Below the pieces are notes generated by a model, which did not search any database, was not told the origin of the DNA, and saw nothing but the letters and a program-made list of their open reading frames with translations. From contig CM064871.1 of NCBI GenBank assembly GCA_032719365.1, positions 58,743,056 to 58,807,055 on the forward strand: a DNA stretch of 64,000 bases, written 5' to 3'. Positions 22,260 to 34,005 of the stretch are shown piece after piece. This DNA is from Prinsepia uniflora. Its lineage: Eukaryota; Streptophyta; Magnoliopsida; Rosales; Rosaceae. Positions within the stretch are counted from its first letter, which is position 1. Every line of letters starts with the position of its first letter. Both the position numbers and the translations under genes were made by a program.

Positions 22260-22963
22260 TAGCCCTCGACATTTGGCCGGGCCGGGCTTATTAAATAATT
22301 TTTAAATTTGTGGGTCGGGTCGGGCGGGCTTAATGACATAAAAAAGAGCCCACAGACTTTTATCGGGCCGAGTTTATATCGGGTTTTTTGGGTCGGCCCT
22401 ATTAAGCCCACTTGGATCGGGCTTACGTGGCCTTTTGCAATAAATTATGTCTCAAATTTTAAAATTACAAAAAATATATATGCATGAAAAAAAAATATTA
22501 ATAATGAAAAAAAATATTCAAGGGTGCAAAAATGTGGCCTCGTTAAAATAAAATACTCAAGGGTAAACGTTTGGCCTATTAAGTAGGTGGAGGAGTGGTT
22601 AGGATTTGTATTGGGTATTGGGTATTGAGCATTTTAAAATAAATTAGGTGGGCTTGGGGCTGAGATTTGGGTTTGGGTTAAAATATTAGTATTAAGAATG
22701 AGTTGAGTATTAATTTTTAAATAATAAATATTTTATATTTTCGGGCTTATGGGCCGGATTTATTACGGGCGAATCGGGCTGGGTTTATCGGGCTTTATCG
22801 GGCTCGGGCCTATCGAGTTTGAACACCATAAGCCCAAGCCCAACCCGCTAACTCTCGGGCCGGGCCGGCCCACGACCCATAGCGGGTCGGATTGGGCTTT
22901 TGTCCATCGGGCTTATCGGGCCCCCATAAGCCCATGGGCTTTTGGGCCAAATGGTGAGGGCTA
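22260..22963 (+). mobile_element. Non-autonomous hAT-type element (MITE-like), 704 bp
   Basis: It is absent from the sister LTR of C. It is bounded by perfect 8-bp duplications CATCGAAC (22252-22259 and 22964-22971), the size produced by hAT transposases. Termini are TAGCCCTCGACATTTGGCC and, inverted, TAGCCCTCACCATTTGGCC (17 of 19 identical). The subterminal zones are full of GGGCCGGGC / GGGCTTATCGGG words, known from plant hAT elements, and the middle is AT-rich. No transposase frame; the 96-residue ORF at 22749-23039 runs out of the element and is accidental. Confidence 0.9.
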
Positions 22964-23295
22964 CATCGAACCTCCCAGTCCAAAAGTCAACATTTTTCCC
23001 CTTTTAACCAAAATTACCAAAATGCCCTTGAACTTCTGAACGTCATAACTTCTTCCTCGAATGTCGGAATTGAACGTACAACCTGTCTATGAACTCGTGA
23101 CGTCCTAAACTACGTCACGGTCATCGGTCAAAGTCCATTTGACCGCTCAAATAAAAAGTCAACGTTTTACCCATTATATGGGCAAAACGGTCATTTTGCA
23201 CCGTTCGTCCGATTTCGCTCAACTAATCACGAATTAACCTCACTAATCCTGATTAGTCTCTAATCTAATCCAAAAATTCGGGACGGGTCGTTATA

Positions 23296-24484
23296 ATTCC
23301 AAGCCAGATAATATTATAAAACATTTAAAATAGTACAATATGTATGCATCATGATTAGGAAAAAATGTTCACTCACAATTAGTCTAATAGAGCTCAGTCT
23401 CGAGCTGTGCCCTACCCTGAAGTCCACGGAGCAGTATCTCCTATCAAAAATAGCAATTGAGCATCACTAACGTTACGAATAGCCTCGTATTCAAACCCCC
23501 TACTGCCCGGGATAACACATGTGTCCTAAATGTACATACCGACACTTTGGATGCCCAGAAACACTCATAAATTAACTCCACTCGATCTGAAACCACCACC
23601 ATTGGATTCAGATGATTGAGAGCTCAAAATTCACACTGACACACCAACGCGCCGCCACGTGCTAATGGAAGGCTGACAGCCTTCCCCATGCGCCGCTACA
23701 CATTCTGACTTGACTCTTGACATCATTGCTTACGTTATCGTTTACGTCATCACACCACAGATAGGGTAACCGATGCTGCCGTGGTTTTTCCCAAATCCAC
23801 CATTTTTCCCAAAACTTCAAAGTTTTGCAACTCACTCAAAACTCAACCAAATCAGACATTCTCAAAATGGAAATTTATCTACTCAGCCTCAGGAATTCAA
23901 ATCCAAACTCTTAAATTGGAAAAAGTACCTGGATTTTCCAAAGTCTAACTCAAAAGTTTTGGGACTCCTTTCCTTCTTGGTTCTGAGCTTTTTCGTATCG
24001 TTTTCCCTTCCGCTTTTGGATGGTCTTGCTCACGGGAGCTCAAGAAACTTGAATATGGCCTTGGTTTGATGATTAAATGTCCAAAATTGAAGGTGTACTT
24101 GGTTTTGGGTTGCATGGGTAGGAAGAGAGAGAGAGAGATGAGAGAGGGTGTGGGATAACATAAAAATATGTGGTGTGGCTACTATGAGTAGAAAGGGTAG
24201 AGGATAAGGGAAACATTATCTTTTCTGAAAATATCTCACCCTCATGATTGACCAAAATGCCCTTGAAAGCATTGTAAATCATAAAACCCTAACAAAAATC
24301 TCGATTTGTACGTGCTGCCTATCTACGGACTCATGAATTCAAAACCTACACATTAATCCAAGAAAAATCCTCAATAGTGTCTCTGAACTAAAAGTGGCTA
24401 CCGACCCCACTAAGAAAGGGTAAAACGGTAATTTTCCAAAATAATTTTCAAAAAGACAAATTAAACGAATGTTGGATCGTGACA
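23296..24484 (-). repeat. Element J: LTR fragment, minus strand
   Basis: This is the remnant into which C inserted. On the minus strand it begins about TGTCACGATCCAACATTCG (24484) and carries the conserved modules: GTAGATAGGCAGCACG (about 24315), ACCGTTTTACCC (about 24420), a CGTGGCGGCGCG-like block (about 23650), an acceptor-like TTTTTGATAG (about 23445) and GTGAGTGAAC (about 23367). The remaining end is beyond the left side of the window. Whether it is a solo LTR or part of a full element cannot be told. Confidence 0.65.
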
Positions 24485-26099
24485 TGAACTGATAGGCTCG
24501 ACCTGGTAAAGTCTTAACTCAGCCCGTCCATATAAATTTACATGTAAGCCCAAATATGTGAAACCTATTATATATTAATTAGCTAGTTATGCACCCATCC
24601 TTTTTTTTTTTTAATGAATACCGAACTTATTTTGTTAAACCCAAATATATAAAACCTATTGTTTCTATAATTTTAATATGAGTGATATTATTTATGAGTT
24701 TACTTGGTGCATCTTTGGGAAATGTATGATGAGGCCAAAATGTGGGAGAAGATTGATGTTATATGAAATGTAGTGCTACATCTTTAGGAAAGATACAAAG
24801 GCACACACCATGCGACATGCATAAAGGAAGTGAAGGCTCTTTACGCTTCACTGGTGTTAAACCCCATGCATCATTAAATGACAACCTGTTTTTGTGAAAG
24901 TGAACGACAAACTTCACTCATGTCAGTAATTGGAGTTAAAGTGGACCAAAATGAATTGATGATCAGGGCATGTTGTACTCTACTTGTAGTGCTGCATCTT
25001 TTGTTATCTGTTTTCACTTAAACGCCATGGTTTAGCATATAAATTAGATTGTGTGTATTATTAGTTGGCATTTTAGTTGAGTCAGTAATATTAAAAAGGC
25101 TCTATTAAGTTTGACCTGAGTAAGCTTATTTGGTCTGATTCGTAGAACTCAATAAAAGTTTAACCTGATAACGTGCTTAATTTTTTGTATATATAACTAA
25201 ACTCACCCAACCAATCTGGTGTTTTTTAAAATATGACAAAACTCGACTTAGCCCGACTCAAACCCAAAAAATTTATCCTCACTCAGCCCAATTGTGAGGA
25301 ATAATTCAAGTTGACCAACTTATGCCATCGTGAATAACCCGCAAACACAATTATTACGAATCAAATTTCACACCAAAGATTTCATTTCATGGATTCAGAA
25401 TGTTTTAATTCACTTCATTACCAGCCAACCGAGTTGACTAAACATACAAAGATTAATTAATCAATAATTTAATACTAATTTGGTATCGAGATTATCTTAC
25501 TCCTAAAACAATACAATGATATTATCTTTATCTACCCAAAAAAAAACACATATGAAATCAATCTTAAATATACAGGGATTGAAGCCCAAAACAAAATATG
25601 CGCCAAAATGGGCTTTTGATTCAAGCCTTCGCTGCCTGGGGCAGGTAACTTCCACGTGAATCGTGATATAGACTAGGCATCAAACATTAAGAAACATATA
25701 CATAATACATATGAGTCTATGACACAACTCAAACTAATATAGCTAAGAAAAATGCAAGAGAAATCATAATTATAGACTATATTTGTGAACTAGCCGTCCC
25801 TATCTAATCAAAATACTACTACTGATGGTATTTCTCTTAAATTAGATAGTGAAAAGAAATATCAAGTCTAAGACCCAATGCTTATTAAACTCCTTTAATA
25901 ACCATTTCATTTTCATTTTCATTCATTCTTCATTCATTCTTCATTCGTTCACTGCCCTGCTAAGTTCTAACTTTACCCGCCACTCTTCATCCTTCAATTA
26001 GCATTTACGATATATTTAAAAAGAAAAAGAAAAACTGGTTGGGCTTCTATATGCTAATGGCATGCGTCTGAGTTCCCATCAGAAAAAAAAAAAAAAAAA
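24485..26099. other. AT-rich intergenic DNA, no gene seen
   Basis: No credible coding region on either strand. It holds short T and A tracts (24601-24612, 26082-26099) and a repeated phrase AAACCTATT with preceding CCCAAATAT (about 24550 and 24640). Words such as AGCCCGACTCAAACCC (about 25250) recall the ends of hAT elements. These may be old transposon remnants but no matching ends were found. Confidence 0.5.
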
Positions 26100-26422
26100 T
26101 TAGGCTGGGAATGCTTCATCTTCCACGCATTGAATGATTCGAGCAGGAATCACAAGAAAAAGAAAAAGAAAAATTCTTTTACATTTCTCTTATAATTTAC
26201 AAAATTCTAATGATACATGAAAAATACAGCAAAGCGTATCCAACGTTCTCAGACAACCGGAAAAAATGTTTGATGCTACTAATTTTTCCTCCTTGACTGT
26301 CTCCGGCAGACCGTGCAAACATTCCTTCATATCCCAGGTATATATATATTCCCCGAGCTCTCGGAGGAGTTGCTCCTCGATAATCACTTAAGTTTTTCAA
26401 TCATGTAACCTTTCTTCAAGCT
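26100..26422 (-). other. Probable 3' untranslated region of the O-fucosyltransferase-like gene
   Basis: Sequence downstream of the stop codon of the minus-strand gene. It shows no transposon signature and lies between the stop at 26423-26425 and a poly-A/T-rich border. The exact polyadenylation site cannot be fixed. Confidence 0.5.
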
Positions 26423-29400
26423 TCAAGCTTTGCACATGCAAGGGGTTAGAGGGTTTTCCCACAAGTCATAGTTAGGGAAGGTCGCTTCTGGTAATCCAGT
26501 ACGGGTTTCATGGGTGACAACCACGTCCTCTGAGAAGGTGGCCCAACCCATGTAAGGGTCCCCAAAAGATTTAGACATAAGTCCCTTGTCTGGTTTTATG
26601 GATTTCAGACGATGACCCATGTACCGGCGTGCCCCTATGATCAGCTTAGCAAAGTTGCCTCCATGGGTCATCACAAATACATCAGACTTCAGGCAAACCA
26701 GGAAGTCGAGGGCTGCCAAGCTAGTCACATGCTTCCTAAATTTATCCAACTCCTGCTTAGTTGCCAACTCCTCTTTCGTTACCTTTTATGAATAGTAAAA
26801 TGAGCATATCAATTCAGAGGGAGAAAACAAGGATTCAAAGTGAAGCAGTGTCCTATATCCCGTAAGTTTAAGCTTTTAGTTTTAAATGATTATTTAATTA
26901 TCCTATGTAATCCCAGCTATAATTATTAGGAATCCTAATTCCGAGTTCAACTAGTCATTCAACTAAGATATTCTAACAAATGGTAAGAGAATGTTTTAAG
27001 GTATAGTTCTTTAACACTTCAAAGTTAACGACCAGACAAGTACAGGCCTTAGAGCTATGCTAGAATTAATTAAAAAGCTCGTACCAGATTTGGGAACATG
27101 TTCCTCAGTGGTGCCATCCTGTTGTGGCCACCATAAACCTGACCTGAGGCAACATAAATTTGAGTTTCCTTAGGATAGCCCATTGCACGAAGAATCACGG
27201 CCACTTCCCCAGGCTCAAGTGGGCATCGTCCTTCCTTCCGCTTCTGCAGGGCTAGTTGCCAAAGATGGGTACCATTCTGCATACAATAATCACCACCAAA
27301 GAACACGCATACAATAAGATTGATCTTCTTTTAAGGTTCTGACTCTAAAGTTGACCTATATTTTATTTACCTTGTACCGTCTTGGCCATTCTTTTTCTCT
27401 GTATTTTGCCATTAGAGCTTTTTCTTCCCTTGTGCCCACAAAATCACAGAAGGATAGGCCTACCATCCCTTTCTCAAACCTTAGATGAAGAGCCCTGCTA
27501 AGTGTAGAATAGTTAGTAAAGTAAAGGTTCAATTAACAGAATCCTCAATGGTTCCAAGCTAAATTTTTTAATATCAATGTTACATACATATAAGGATTGG
27601 AACTGCCAGTGCGATTTCTCATCCTTGATCCCAATAAATCGGCCATCTGCTCTATCTCGGGAAGAAATTTAAGAGCATGATAATTCACCCTGCACCTTAG
27701 CCTGTTGATTTCTTGAGGGACATTGTCATACCTGAAAAAAAAGGAAGGCATGATATTGTTAGCTTCTCATACTTTGTTATAAATGTTAAAAGCTTAAAAT
27801 TTTATCCAGCAGTTTTCCAACAAATATATAGTCAAATTTTTAAGGACAAAAGAAATTCACATTTCTGATTCTTTTTTTTACCAGAGAGAAACTTTCTCGC
27901 ATATAATGAAATTCATGCCTTACCCAAGACGATCAACAAAAGGTTTTAGGGCCATTATCTTCTTCTCCTTGATTCGAGGCAGAACATTGTCTATGTAAAA
28001 TTGGGCTGGTGCGTACTTTGGAATGTTCTTTACTGTTCGTCTAAAGACAAATTCAACAAATCAATTCCAGTTGCAGTAAAAATCCGAAATCTATTTTCAA
28101 ATTGGAGGGAGAGAGCGCGTGCTTAACCTTATACTAGAAAATAGCTCAGCTTTGTCAGTAAACCATTCTGGAATATCACGAACAATTCGCACATCATCCT
28201 TCAGGTAATCAATGAAATGATCAACATCAAAAATATCTTCAAATTTCCTGCAGCCATTGTAATACTTGTGTGAAAAATTGCAAGTATAATAGATCCCAAA
28301 GAGAGTATCTTATCAAGCAATTTCATATGGGCATATATTGTTTAGTAATCCTAAAAAACATGAATACAAAAGATTTTAATGAATACAAAAAGATTTTAAT
28401 GAATACATGTGTATACACTACTTTTGTTCCACATTAAGTGGAACGGGGGGAACAATTCAATTTTTCAAGATTTGTAAGAGGCCATTAACATCAACAGACA
28501 TATTCTCTTGTTGGCTTAATTGTGTATATACTGTGTGTACAATTTTACACTATTATGGCAGCATGTATAAAAACAAAGGTGAAATCTCACGTTTGGTCTT
28601 TCCAAATTTGGTCCTGCTTAAGCACTGGTAAAATAAGGGTGGCATTCATTATTTTGGCAACAGCTACTGCATTGCATATCTGCATGGAAAAATATACACA
28701 GTGGAAAATTGTTGTAAATATGGCTGACCACAGCCAGAATCACGCAATAGAGTGAAATAATCAAAACCCACTAGTGCATATATCTGCCAATATCAAACAG
28801 ACTAGTCCATATATCTGCCAATATCATTCAATTAAAACAGTTGTGTTTTTGTAAACCATGGCAAGTGAATGGAACATACAGGGCTGAAAAAGAAGATAAG
28901 TGAATGGAAAATTGTTGTAAATATGGCTGACCACAGCCAGAATCATGCAATAGAGTGAAATAATCAAAACCCACTAGTGCATATATCTGCCAATATCAAA
29001 CAGACTAGTCCATATATCTGCCAATATCATTCAATTAAAACAGTTGTGTTTTTGTAAACCATGGCAAGTGAATGGAACATACAGGGCTGAAAAAGAAGAT
29101 AAGTGAACAATTTGTAGAAAAAAATGAGAAACTCAGCCAAGCTACAATATTAACAGCAAAAATTAGTCGAGATCTTGTGGCTACAAAGAGAGCAGAACAA
29201 AAGCTACAAGATCATGAACAAAGAGAACAAAATGACAAAAGTTCCGCATTGGCAGACAAGCTGTTGAAACTAACTAATTGTGATTAATCCGTGACATTTT
29301 TTTAGCCCTCATTTAACTAAAGGAAGACATTGCAACGAATCCTTGGGAACTCCAGAAGGAATTGTCCAAGAAATTCTAAATTTACTTTTATTTGTATAAG

Positions 29401-30383
29401 TCTCACTTCATTCTTACATTGAGACAAGGGAAAAAAAGGAAAAAGGAAAAAGTAAAAAACTTTCTTGTTCAGATAAACAAACAGATAGAGCTGCATACAG
29501 CAATTCTTTGCTGATTTAGACCACCCTCGGCATGGATAAATATGTATCCAGTTGTTTCATTTTCGGGAGGAAGACCTGCACAGAACCGGAAAGATTGAAA
29601 ATTTAGAAAAGAAACGTGAACAACAAAATAGAAGGTGGAACTTGATATTGTAATAAAGAAGATCACAGATCGAGTGTGCAAGGGAGCAAAAATAAGCCAA
29701 CAACAAAGAGTGCAATTGAGATATGTTAAAAAAAAATCCCAATAGCTCAGCTCACCTGAAATCCCACCAAGGCGACGCTCAGCACAGGGCTTCCAAGATG
29801 TGGTTGCTGAATATGGATTCTCCCAAAGTGAAGGCGCTTCCTTTACCTAGAAAGGAAAATAGCATTCAAAAAACATGCAATTTCATCAGACATTTCACGT
29901 TAACCAAAAAGAGCCTCAAGAACTTACATGAGGGCAGTGAAGAGTAATGCCATCTTTTTTACACAAGTAAGGAGCATTCTGCATTACAAGTAAAATATTT
30001 GACAAACATCAGATTCCATAACTTCAAGGCAATAATTATCTTATCCCACTTCCCAAACAACAGAAATCCGAGCAAGAAAAAGCACAAAGAGCAAATACCA
30101 CTCGTTTCACGATCGCCAAAATAGACACCAAGCCAAAGAGGGAAAGAACAACGAACACGGCAATTGAGATCCTATAGCTGTTACCGTCGTCGGCGATGAA
30201 CGGGCAAATGGATTGCAAATGAGAGAAGAAGGGACGGTCACGATCTTTGTATGGGTGGCGACCACGACCGTCGTCGTCCTCGGGTTGAGTGTCGGAGATC
30301 AAAGGGGAAGAATCCTCGTCACGCTTCATTGGAGACGAAGTGCCTCGAGCACCCATCGAAATGGAGTGCCTGAGCTCCGCCAT
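26423..30383 (-). CDS. O-fucosyltransferase family protein (plant type, GT106/PF10250-like), 11 exons
   Basis: Exons, 5' to 3' on the minus strand: 30383-30099, 29978-29928, 29846-29756, 29575-29499, 28679-28591, 28247-28128, 28040-27924, 27731-27588, 27494-27371, 27276-27085, 26782-26423. All introns are GT-AG and the exons total 1650 nt, giving 549 residues with no stop. The start is ATGGCGGAG; an in-frame ATG 24 nt upstream is possible, but the MAELRHS start fits the plant family and has a good context. Residues 1-70 are a polar acidic cytosolic tail, 72-92 a single membrane anchor (type II, Golgi-like), then the lumenal catalytic region. Family motifs: HAEGGLNQQR (157-166), HLRFEKGM (328-335) and THGGNFAKLIIGARRY (469-484). 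Potential N-glycosylation sites include NET, NAT, NRT and NGT. The family transfers deoxysugars, often fucose or rhamnose, from nucleotide sugars; the substrate here cannot be decided. It is the only intact host gene in view. Confidence 0.93.
28702..29107 (+). repeat. 203-bp direct tandem duplication in intron 4
   Basis: 28702-28904 and 28905-29107 are almost identical (one C/T difference noticed, AATCACGC against AATCATGC). Each copy has a smaller internal repeat around CATATATCTGCCAATATCA. It starts about 20 bp from the exon 5 acceptor, in the intron 28680-29498, and leaves the coding sequence intact. The high identity indicates a recent event. Confidence 0.95.
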
Positions 30384-30597
30384 GGCACGCTTCGGACTGT
30401 AAGTCATTTGTTGAGGTTTTCGGCTTTTGATTTGTTCAAGTCCAGTGAAGACCAGGGCGATCTAACTTCCAGTTAAAATTAAAAAAGAGAAAATTGTGTA
30501 ATAGTTTCATATTTTTCCTTTTTTGTATATTTACCACCAAGATTTGAAAACATTATAATTAAGCACCACAACTTCTTATCCTAATATTTATACTCAC
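30384..30597 (-). promoter_or_regulatory. Short upstream region of the O-fucosyltransferase-like gene
   Basis: About 215 bp separate the start codon from the first recognisable base of a Tat-like LTR. It must hold the 5' untranslated region and whatever proximal promoter the gene still has. No clear TATA box was recognised on the minus strand. If the core promoter lies further out, it would be inside LTR sequence. Confidence 0.5.
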
Positions 30598-31066
30598 ATG
30601 ACTCATAATTCTCATGTCAATATTAATCCTAGTATAGATGACGATAATATGACACAGTATCTGCATTAATTTAATATATTTATCAATTAAATATATTAAT
30701 TAATCAGATCAGTACCAATAATAAATAACTAATCTCTCTACGTGTTATTTATTATTATTTATGTAATTAAAAATAGTGATTTATCCTCGCATAATCACTT
30801 ATTAAACATTATCTCCTTTAACCGGCCAAACGTTTCGGTGATTTTCAAGACTTCACTATAAATATAGAGTTTCTCATCACCTCTAAAGGTAATTCAAAAC
30901 TCATCAACAATCTAACGGTTTTTTCTCTCAGTTAAACTGATTCAGGTATCAAAGTATTTTTAGTTGAACCACCCATTTTGGGCTTCAACCTTAACCTAAT
31001 TTGTCTCTTTTTATCGTGTGTAGGGATCTAGAAGGAATTCTACAAGTCTAGATGATTTCTGTATCA
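30598..31066 (+). repeat. Element K 5' LTR (5'-truncated, Tat-like)
   Basis: It aligns with 59490-59810 (K 3' LTR) and more distantly with 60246-60769 (K3). It carries the TATA box CTATAAATATAG at 30856-30867, followed by CACCTCTAAAGGTAATTC, and ends just before a TGGTGCTTTC primer-site region at 31072. The first 80-90 bp expected from the 3' LTR are missing at the gene side. Confidence 0.75.
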
Positions 31067-31071
31067 ATAAC

Positions 31072-31090
31072 TGGTGCTTTCTTTAAGAAC
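31072..31090 (+). other. Primer-site region of element K
   Basis: TGGTGCTTTCTTTAAGAAC, related to the TGGTGCTTTCATTGAGAGC after the K3 LTR (60772). The wording is typical of Tat-lineage gypsy elements; I do not assign the tRNA. Confidence 0.6.
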
Positions 31091-32889
31091 CGAATTGAGA
31101 AATACTCAATGCATGCTCTCTAGTTTTTTTAAAAGCTTTATTATCGTTCATCGTTCTTAATCCATAGTAAGAACATGAAGAATTAAACGATCTGACAAGC
31201 TCACCACCTTTTTCACAACGACTCGCGAAAAAAGCGGCATGCTCAATGGAATCCCAGAGGTTCAACTGAATCATCCCTAATGGGAACTACAACCTATTTT
31301 GTAACCAACACTCTCCATGGCACAAGAAATGGCACCAGCTTAGGGTTACAACGCACATGCCATGCCAACACCACTCGAAATTGGCGCGCTCCCCGACATC
31401 AATCCATCTTCCGCATTCGGTGCAATGGTAACCTTCCAATACACAGATGGGCAGCTGGCTGAAGAGGCATCTTAGTAAGCCCCAAATTGGCTCCACACTC
31501 AAGCAGATCGTCGAAGGATTCTAAACGACCTATGCCATGCACAAGGAAACACATGTTTATGAAAAACATGACGTGGCACCTTGCTACTAGAGCTCGAGGC
31601 ATAAGTCCCAACATGACATGCACAGGCGTTGCGACATTAACACCCACAAATTAACTTGTCACATCAAGTTGAATGGCTGAGAAACCAAGTCCAATTCCAA
31701 TTGGAGCTCCTACACCAACTTTTGGGAAGCCTCAGAATATCTGGAGCTACTGGGAGATGCAGCACACCTTGTGAAGGATAATGGAACATCCCAAAATGCC
31801 ATTACAAGGAGCACACCTGTTGTCAAACAATATCCCAAGACACTTCACTAAGTGATTATGGAAAAGAAAGTTGTACTTGAGAAGTGAGAAGTTAACATTA
31901 CCCAAGGCCATCAGCCCGAGAGCAACTTGGGGGCACGTCGAAGCATTATCACGCATTGAGTACCTATGTAAGGTTTGGTGACTTCATGTAACCTTCTAGC
32001 TAGCACATGCCCAAGGTTGCTCAATCGACACCTCCAACAATGCGATGGCAATTTGAAATATGACATTCGATGCCAGATTCAACCATGCATCATCAATTTC
32101 AAGTGTTGGATCATGTCCCATGACACCTCTTCAAGAAACTCTGACGATGAATTCTATATTTGTAGAACAAGAGTGTAGCTTCAACAACAACCTCTAGTGT
32201 TTGATTGGCTTGGAGAGCACTTTAGAGCTCCAAAACAAGTCAAGTACCTACGAGGAAGTCAAACGGCTCAAGCATTTTTAACGCGCATGCCCTCGCCCCA
32301 ATTGAAAAATTGATGTGAGCTCAAGGCGAATTATCCACTTGCATTGAAGAAGATTGAGACATATTCACTATCAAATTTGCAAGCATAGAAGACGGAGACC
32401 TGAGAAAAATGGTTGCTGAAACTCCTTTCCTCACCATGGCATGTTACACACCGATTTCGAAGCCACGCCAAGCAAGGAAAACAAACGCAAGGCAATGCTT
32501 AACTTATAACGACTTAACTAGCAAGCAGTTTAGCAAGCAGTTATTTATGCCCCTCCACTAAATCTATAGGAAATCAAGCAAAATCCTTGATTCAAAAGGC
32601 CAGCTCCCATCAAAGGTGACCAAGAGAAGGCCGACAAGACTAGGTGTCAAGCCTATCACAACTGATATGACACACAGTGCTAATGAGAGGTATTACATTG
32701 AATGCCTTCCCCAAAAAGTTGCAGAACTTCTCATCTAAGAAGACTGCAAGGAGCTTGCTTCAAAGATGAACAACATCAGTGCAATCCATACCAATTTTTG
32801 TTTCCATTGTAATATTATCTTCAACAAAATTATTAAGAAACTTGAGATTTTAATTAGACAATTTTGCATAGTATTGGAAACTCCATGCC
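31091..32889 (+). other. Non-coding interior of element K, left part
   Basis: About 1.8 kb with no frame above 82 residues and no retroviral motif. It contains the phrase TATCGTTCATCGTTCTTAA (about 31140), which recurs expanded into a repeat block in K3 (60820-61145). This marks K and K3 as members of one non-coding family. Confidence 0.6.
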
Positions 32890-33533
32890 TTAACATGAGA
32901 AGCATCCAAGCCTTTACTTTTGAAACACATTAAGCCTTCTCATAGGAAGCATCCAATATTTCGCTCTTCGAAGCACTCTAAACTTTCTCACAAGAAGCAT
33001 CCAAGCCTTCACTCTACGAAGCACTTTAAGTCTTCTCATGAGAAGCATCCAAGACTTCACCCTGTGAAGCACTCTAAACCTTCTCATGAGAATCATCTTA
33101 TCGTTCGCTCTGCAAAGCACATTAAGTCTTCATACGAGAAGCGTCTGAACCTTTTCGAAGTACTTTAAGTCTTCTCATGAGAAGCATCCAAGCTTTGCTC
33201 TGCGAAGCACTCTAAGCCTCCGATTTGAGAAGCATTTTAAGTCTTCTCACGAGAAGCATCAGACCCTTCACTCTACAAAGTACTTTAAGCCTTCTCACGA
33301 GAAGCACCAAAACCTTTACTCTACGAAGCACTTTACACCTTCTCACAAGAAGCATCCAATTATTCACCATACGAAGCACTCTAAGCCTTCTTCCAAGAAG
33401 CATCAAAGCCTTTGAAAGCGAAACAACTCAATGCCTTCCACATCGAAATATCTCAAAGCCTTTGACAGCGAATCAACTCATATCGAAGCATCTCCAAGCA
33501 TTTGATATTAAAGCAACTCAAACACCTTTTTCC
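32890..33533 (+). repeat. 24-bp minisatellite, left half (interrupted by element F)
   Basis: Diverged units of the type GAAGCATCCAAGCCTTCACT, with 4 further variable bases, run mostly as TTCTCATGAGAAGCATC... and CTACGAAGCACTTTAAGCC. The array was split by F (target duplication GCTAA, 33534-33538) and continues at 54593. The unit length is a multiple of three, so stop-free frames arise on both strands; these are not convincing genes. Confidence 0.9.
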
Positions 33534-33538
33534 GCTAA

Positions 33539-34005
33539 TGTAACGACCCAGATTGGAATTTATGGTCATTTTGGAAATTTATTTGGAAAAAGACGATTTT
33601 GCCCATATTTTCAGAGGGGCCCGTTGGTCAATTTTTTTTTTGGAGATATTTTTGGATGTTTTCCTTTAACGGTTGCCTAGATCTTGAGCTCATGAGTTCG
33701 TCGACAGACGACATTCAAAAATTAGAGTCCATGGAAGAAAGTTATAGGTTTGAAATAGTAAGGCATAACGGTAATTTTAGAAAAGTTTGTTTGTTAATGG
33801 TGGAAACTTTCTCTCTCCTATCTCCATTGGTACGTTCTAGGTTCACATTTTCTCCTTGCGCTCGACCTGGAATGGCAATGAGAGGTTAGAATCGGAGCAG
33901 CCGTTTGACGGCAATCGTGGATGTCGCACTACTACAATCTTCTTCACCTCGTCCTCGCGAGCACAGTTGTACCAACCTTGAACCTCGAGAACTGTTTACC
34001 TTGAG
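33539..34005 (+). repeat. Element F 5' LTR, first part
   Basis: Begins TGTAACGACCCAGATTGG and is cut by solo LTR E at 34005 (duplication TTGAG, 34001-34005). It matches 50853-51261 and 53208-53260 of the 3' LTR. Confidence 0.9.

Larger units (their letters stand above)
13518..23295 (-). mobile_element. Element C: non-autonomous LTR retrotransposon (LARD-like), partly out of view
   Basis: Read on the minus strand it has a 5' LTR (19513-23295), primer site (19499-19510), a 3.8-kb interior without any credible gag or pol, a polypurine tract and a 3' LTR (13518-15689 in view). The missing end of the 3' LTR was displaced leftwards by insertion of element A and is outside the window. LTR ends (revcomp of GGACGGGTCGTTATA, and TGTCAGGACCCGTCC) resemble those of A, B and D. 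The two LTRs differ at many positions, so C is clearly older than B. Confidence 0.88.
19513..23295 (-). repeat. Element C 5' LTR (contains a hAT MITE)
   Basis: Without the MITE and its duplication it is about 3071 bp. The plus strand starts TGTCAGGACCCGTCC and ends GGACGGGTCGTTATA, and the adjacent ATTCC (23296-23300) should be C's target duplication. Visible are a tight hairpin (19567-19587), decamers GTGAGTGGAC (about 19720) and GTCCACTCAC (about 20952), and an approximately 62-bp repeat block (20306-20460). Confidence 0.9.

Noticed and set aside
23773..24069. 98-residue plus-strand frame with a hydrophobic stretch
   Set aside because: Antisense within the J LTR fragment; no family match, and LTR modules explain the sequence.
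26082..26099. A-tract that might mark the end of a retroposed SINE or LINE
   Set aside because: No target duplication or SINE promoter boxes could be recognised around it.
29072..29287. 71-residue Lys/Gln-rich frame on the plus strand
   Set aside because: Lies inside intron 4 of the minus-strand gene and starts in the duplicated segment.
33225..33680. 151-residue frame with repeated short peptides
   Set aside because: Produced by the 24-bp minisatellite (unit divisible by three) and runs through F's insertion point into F's LTR.
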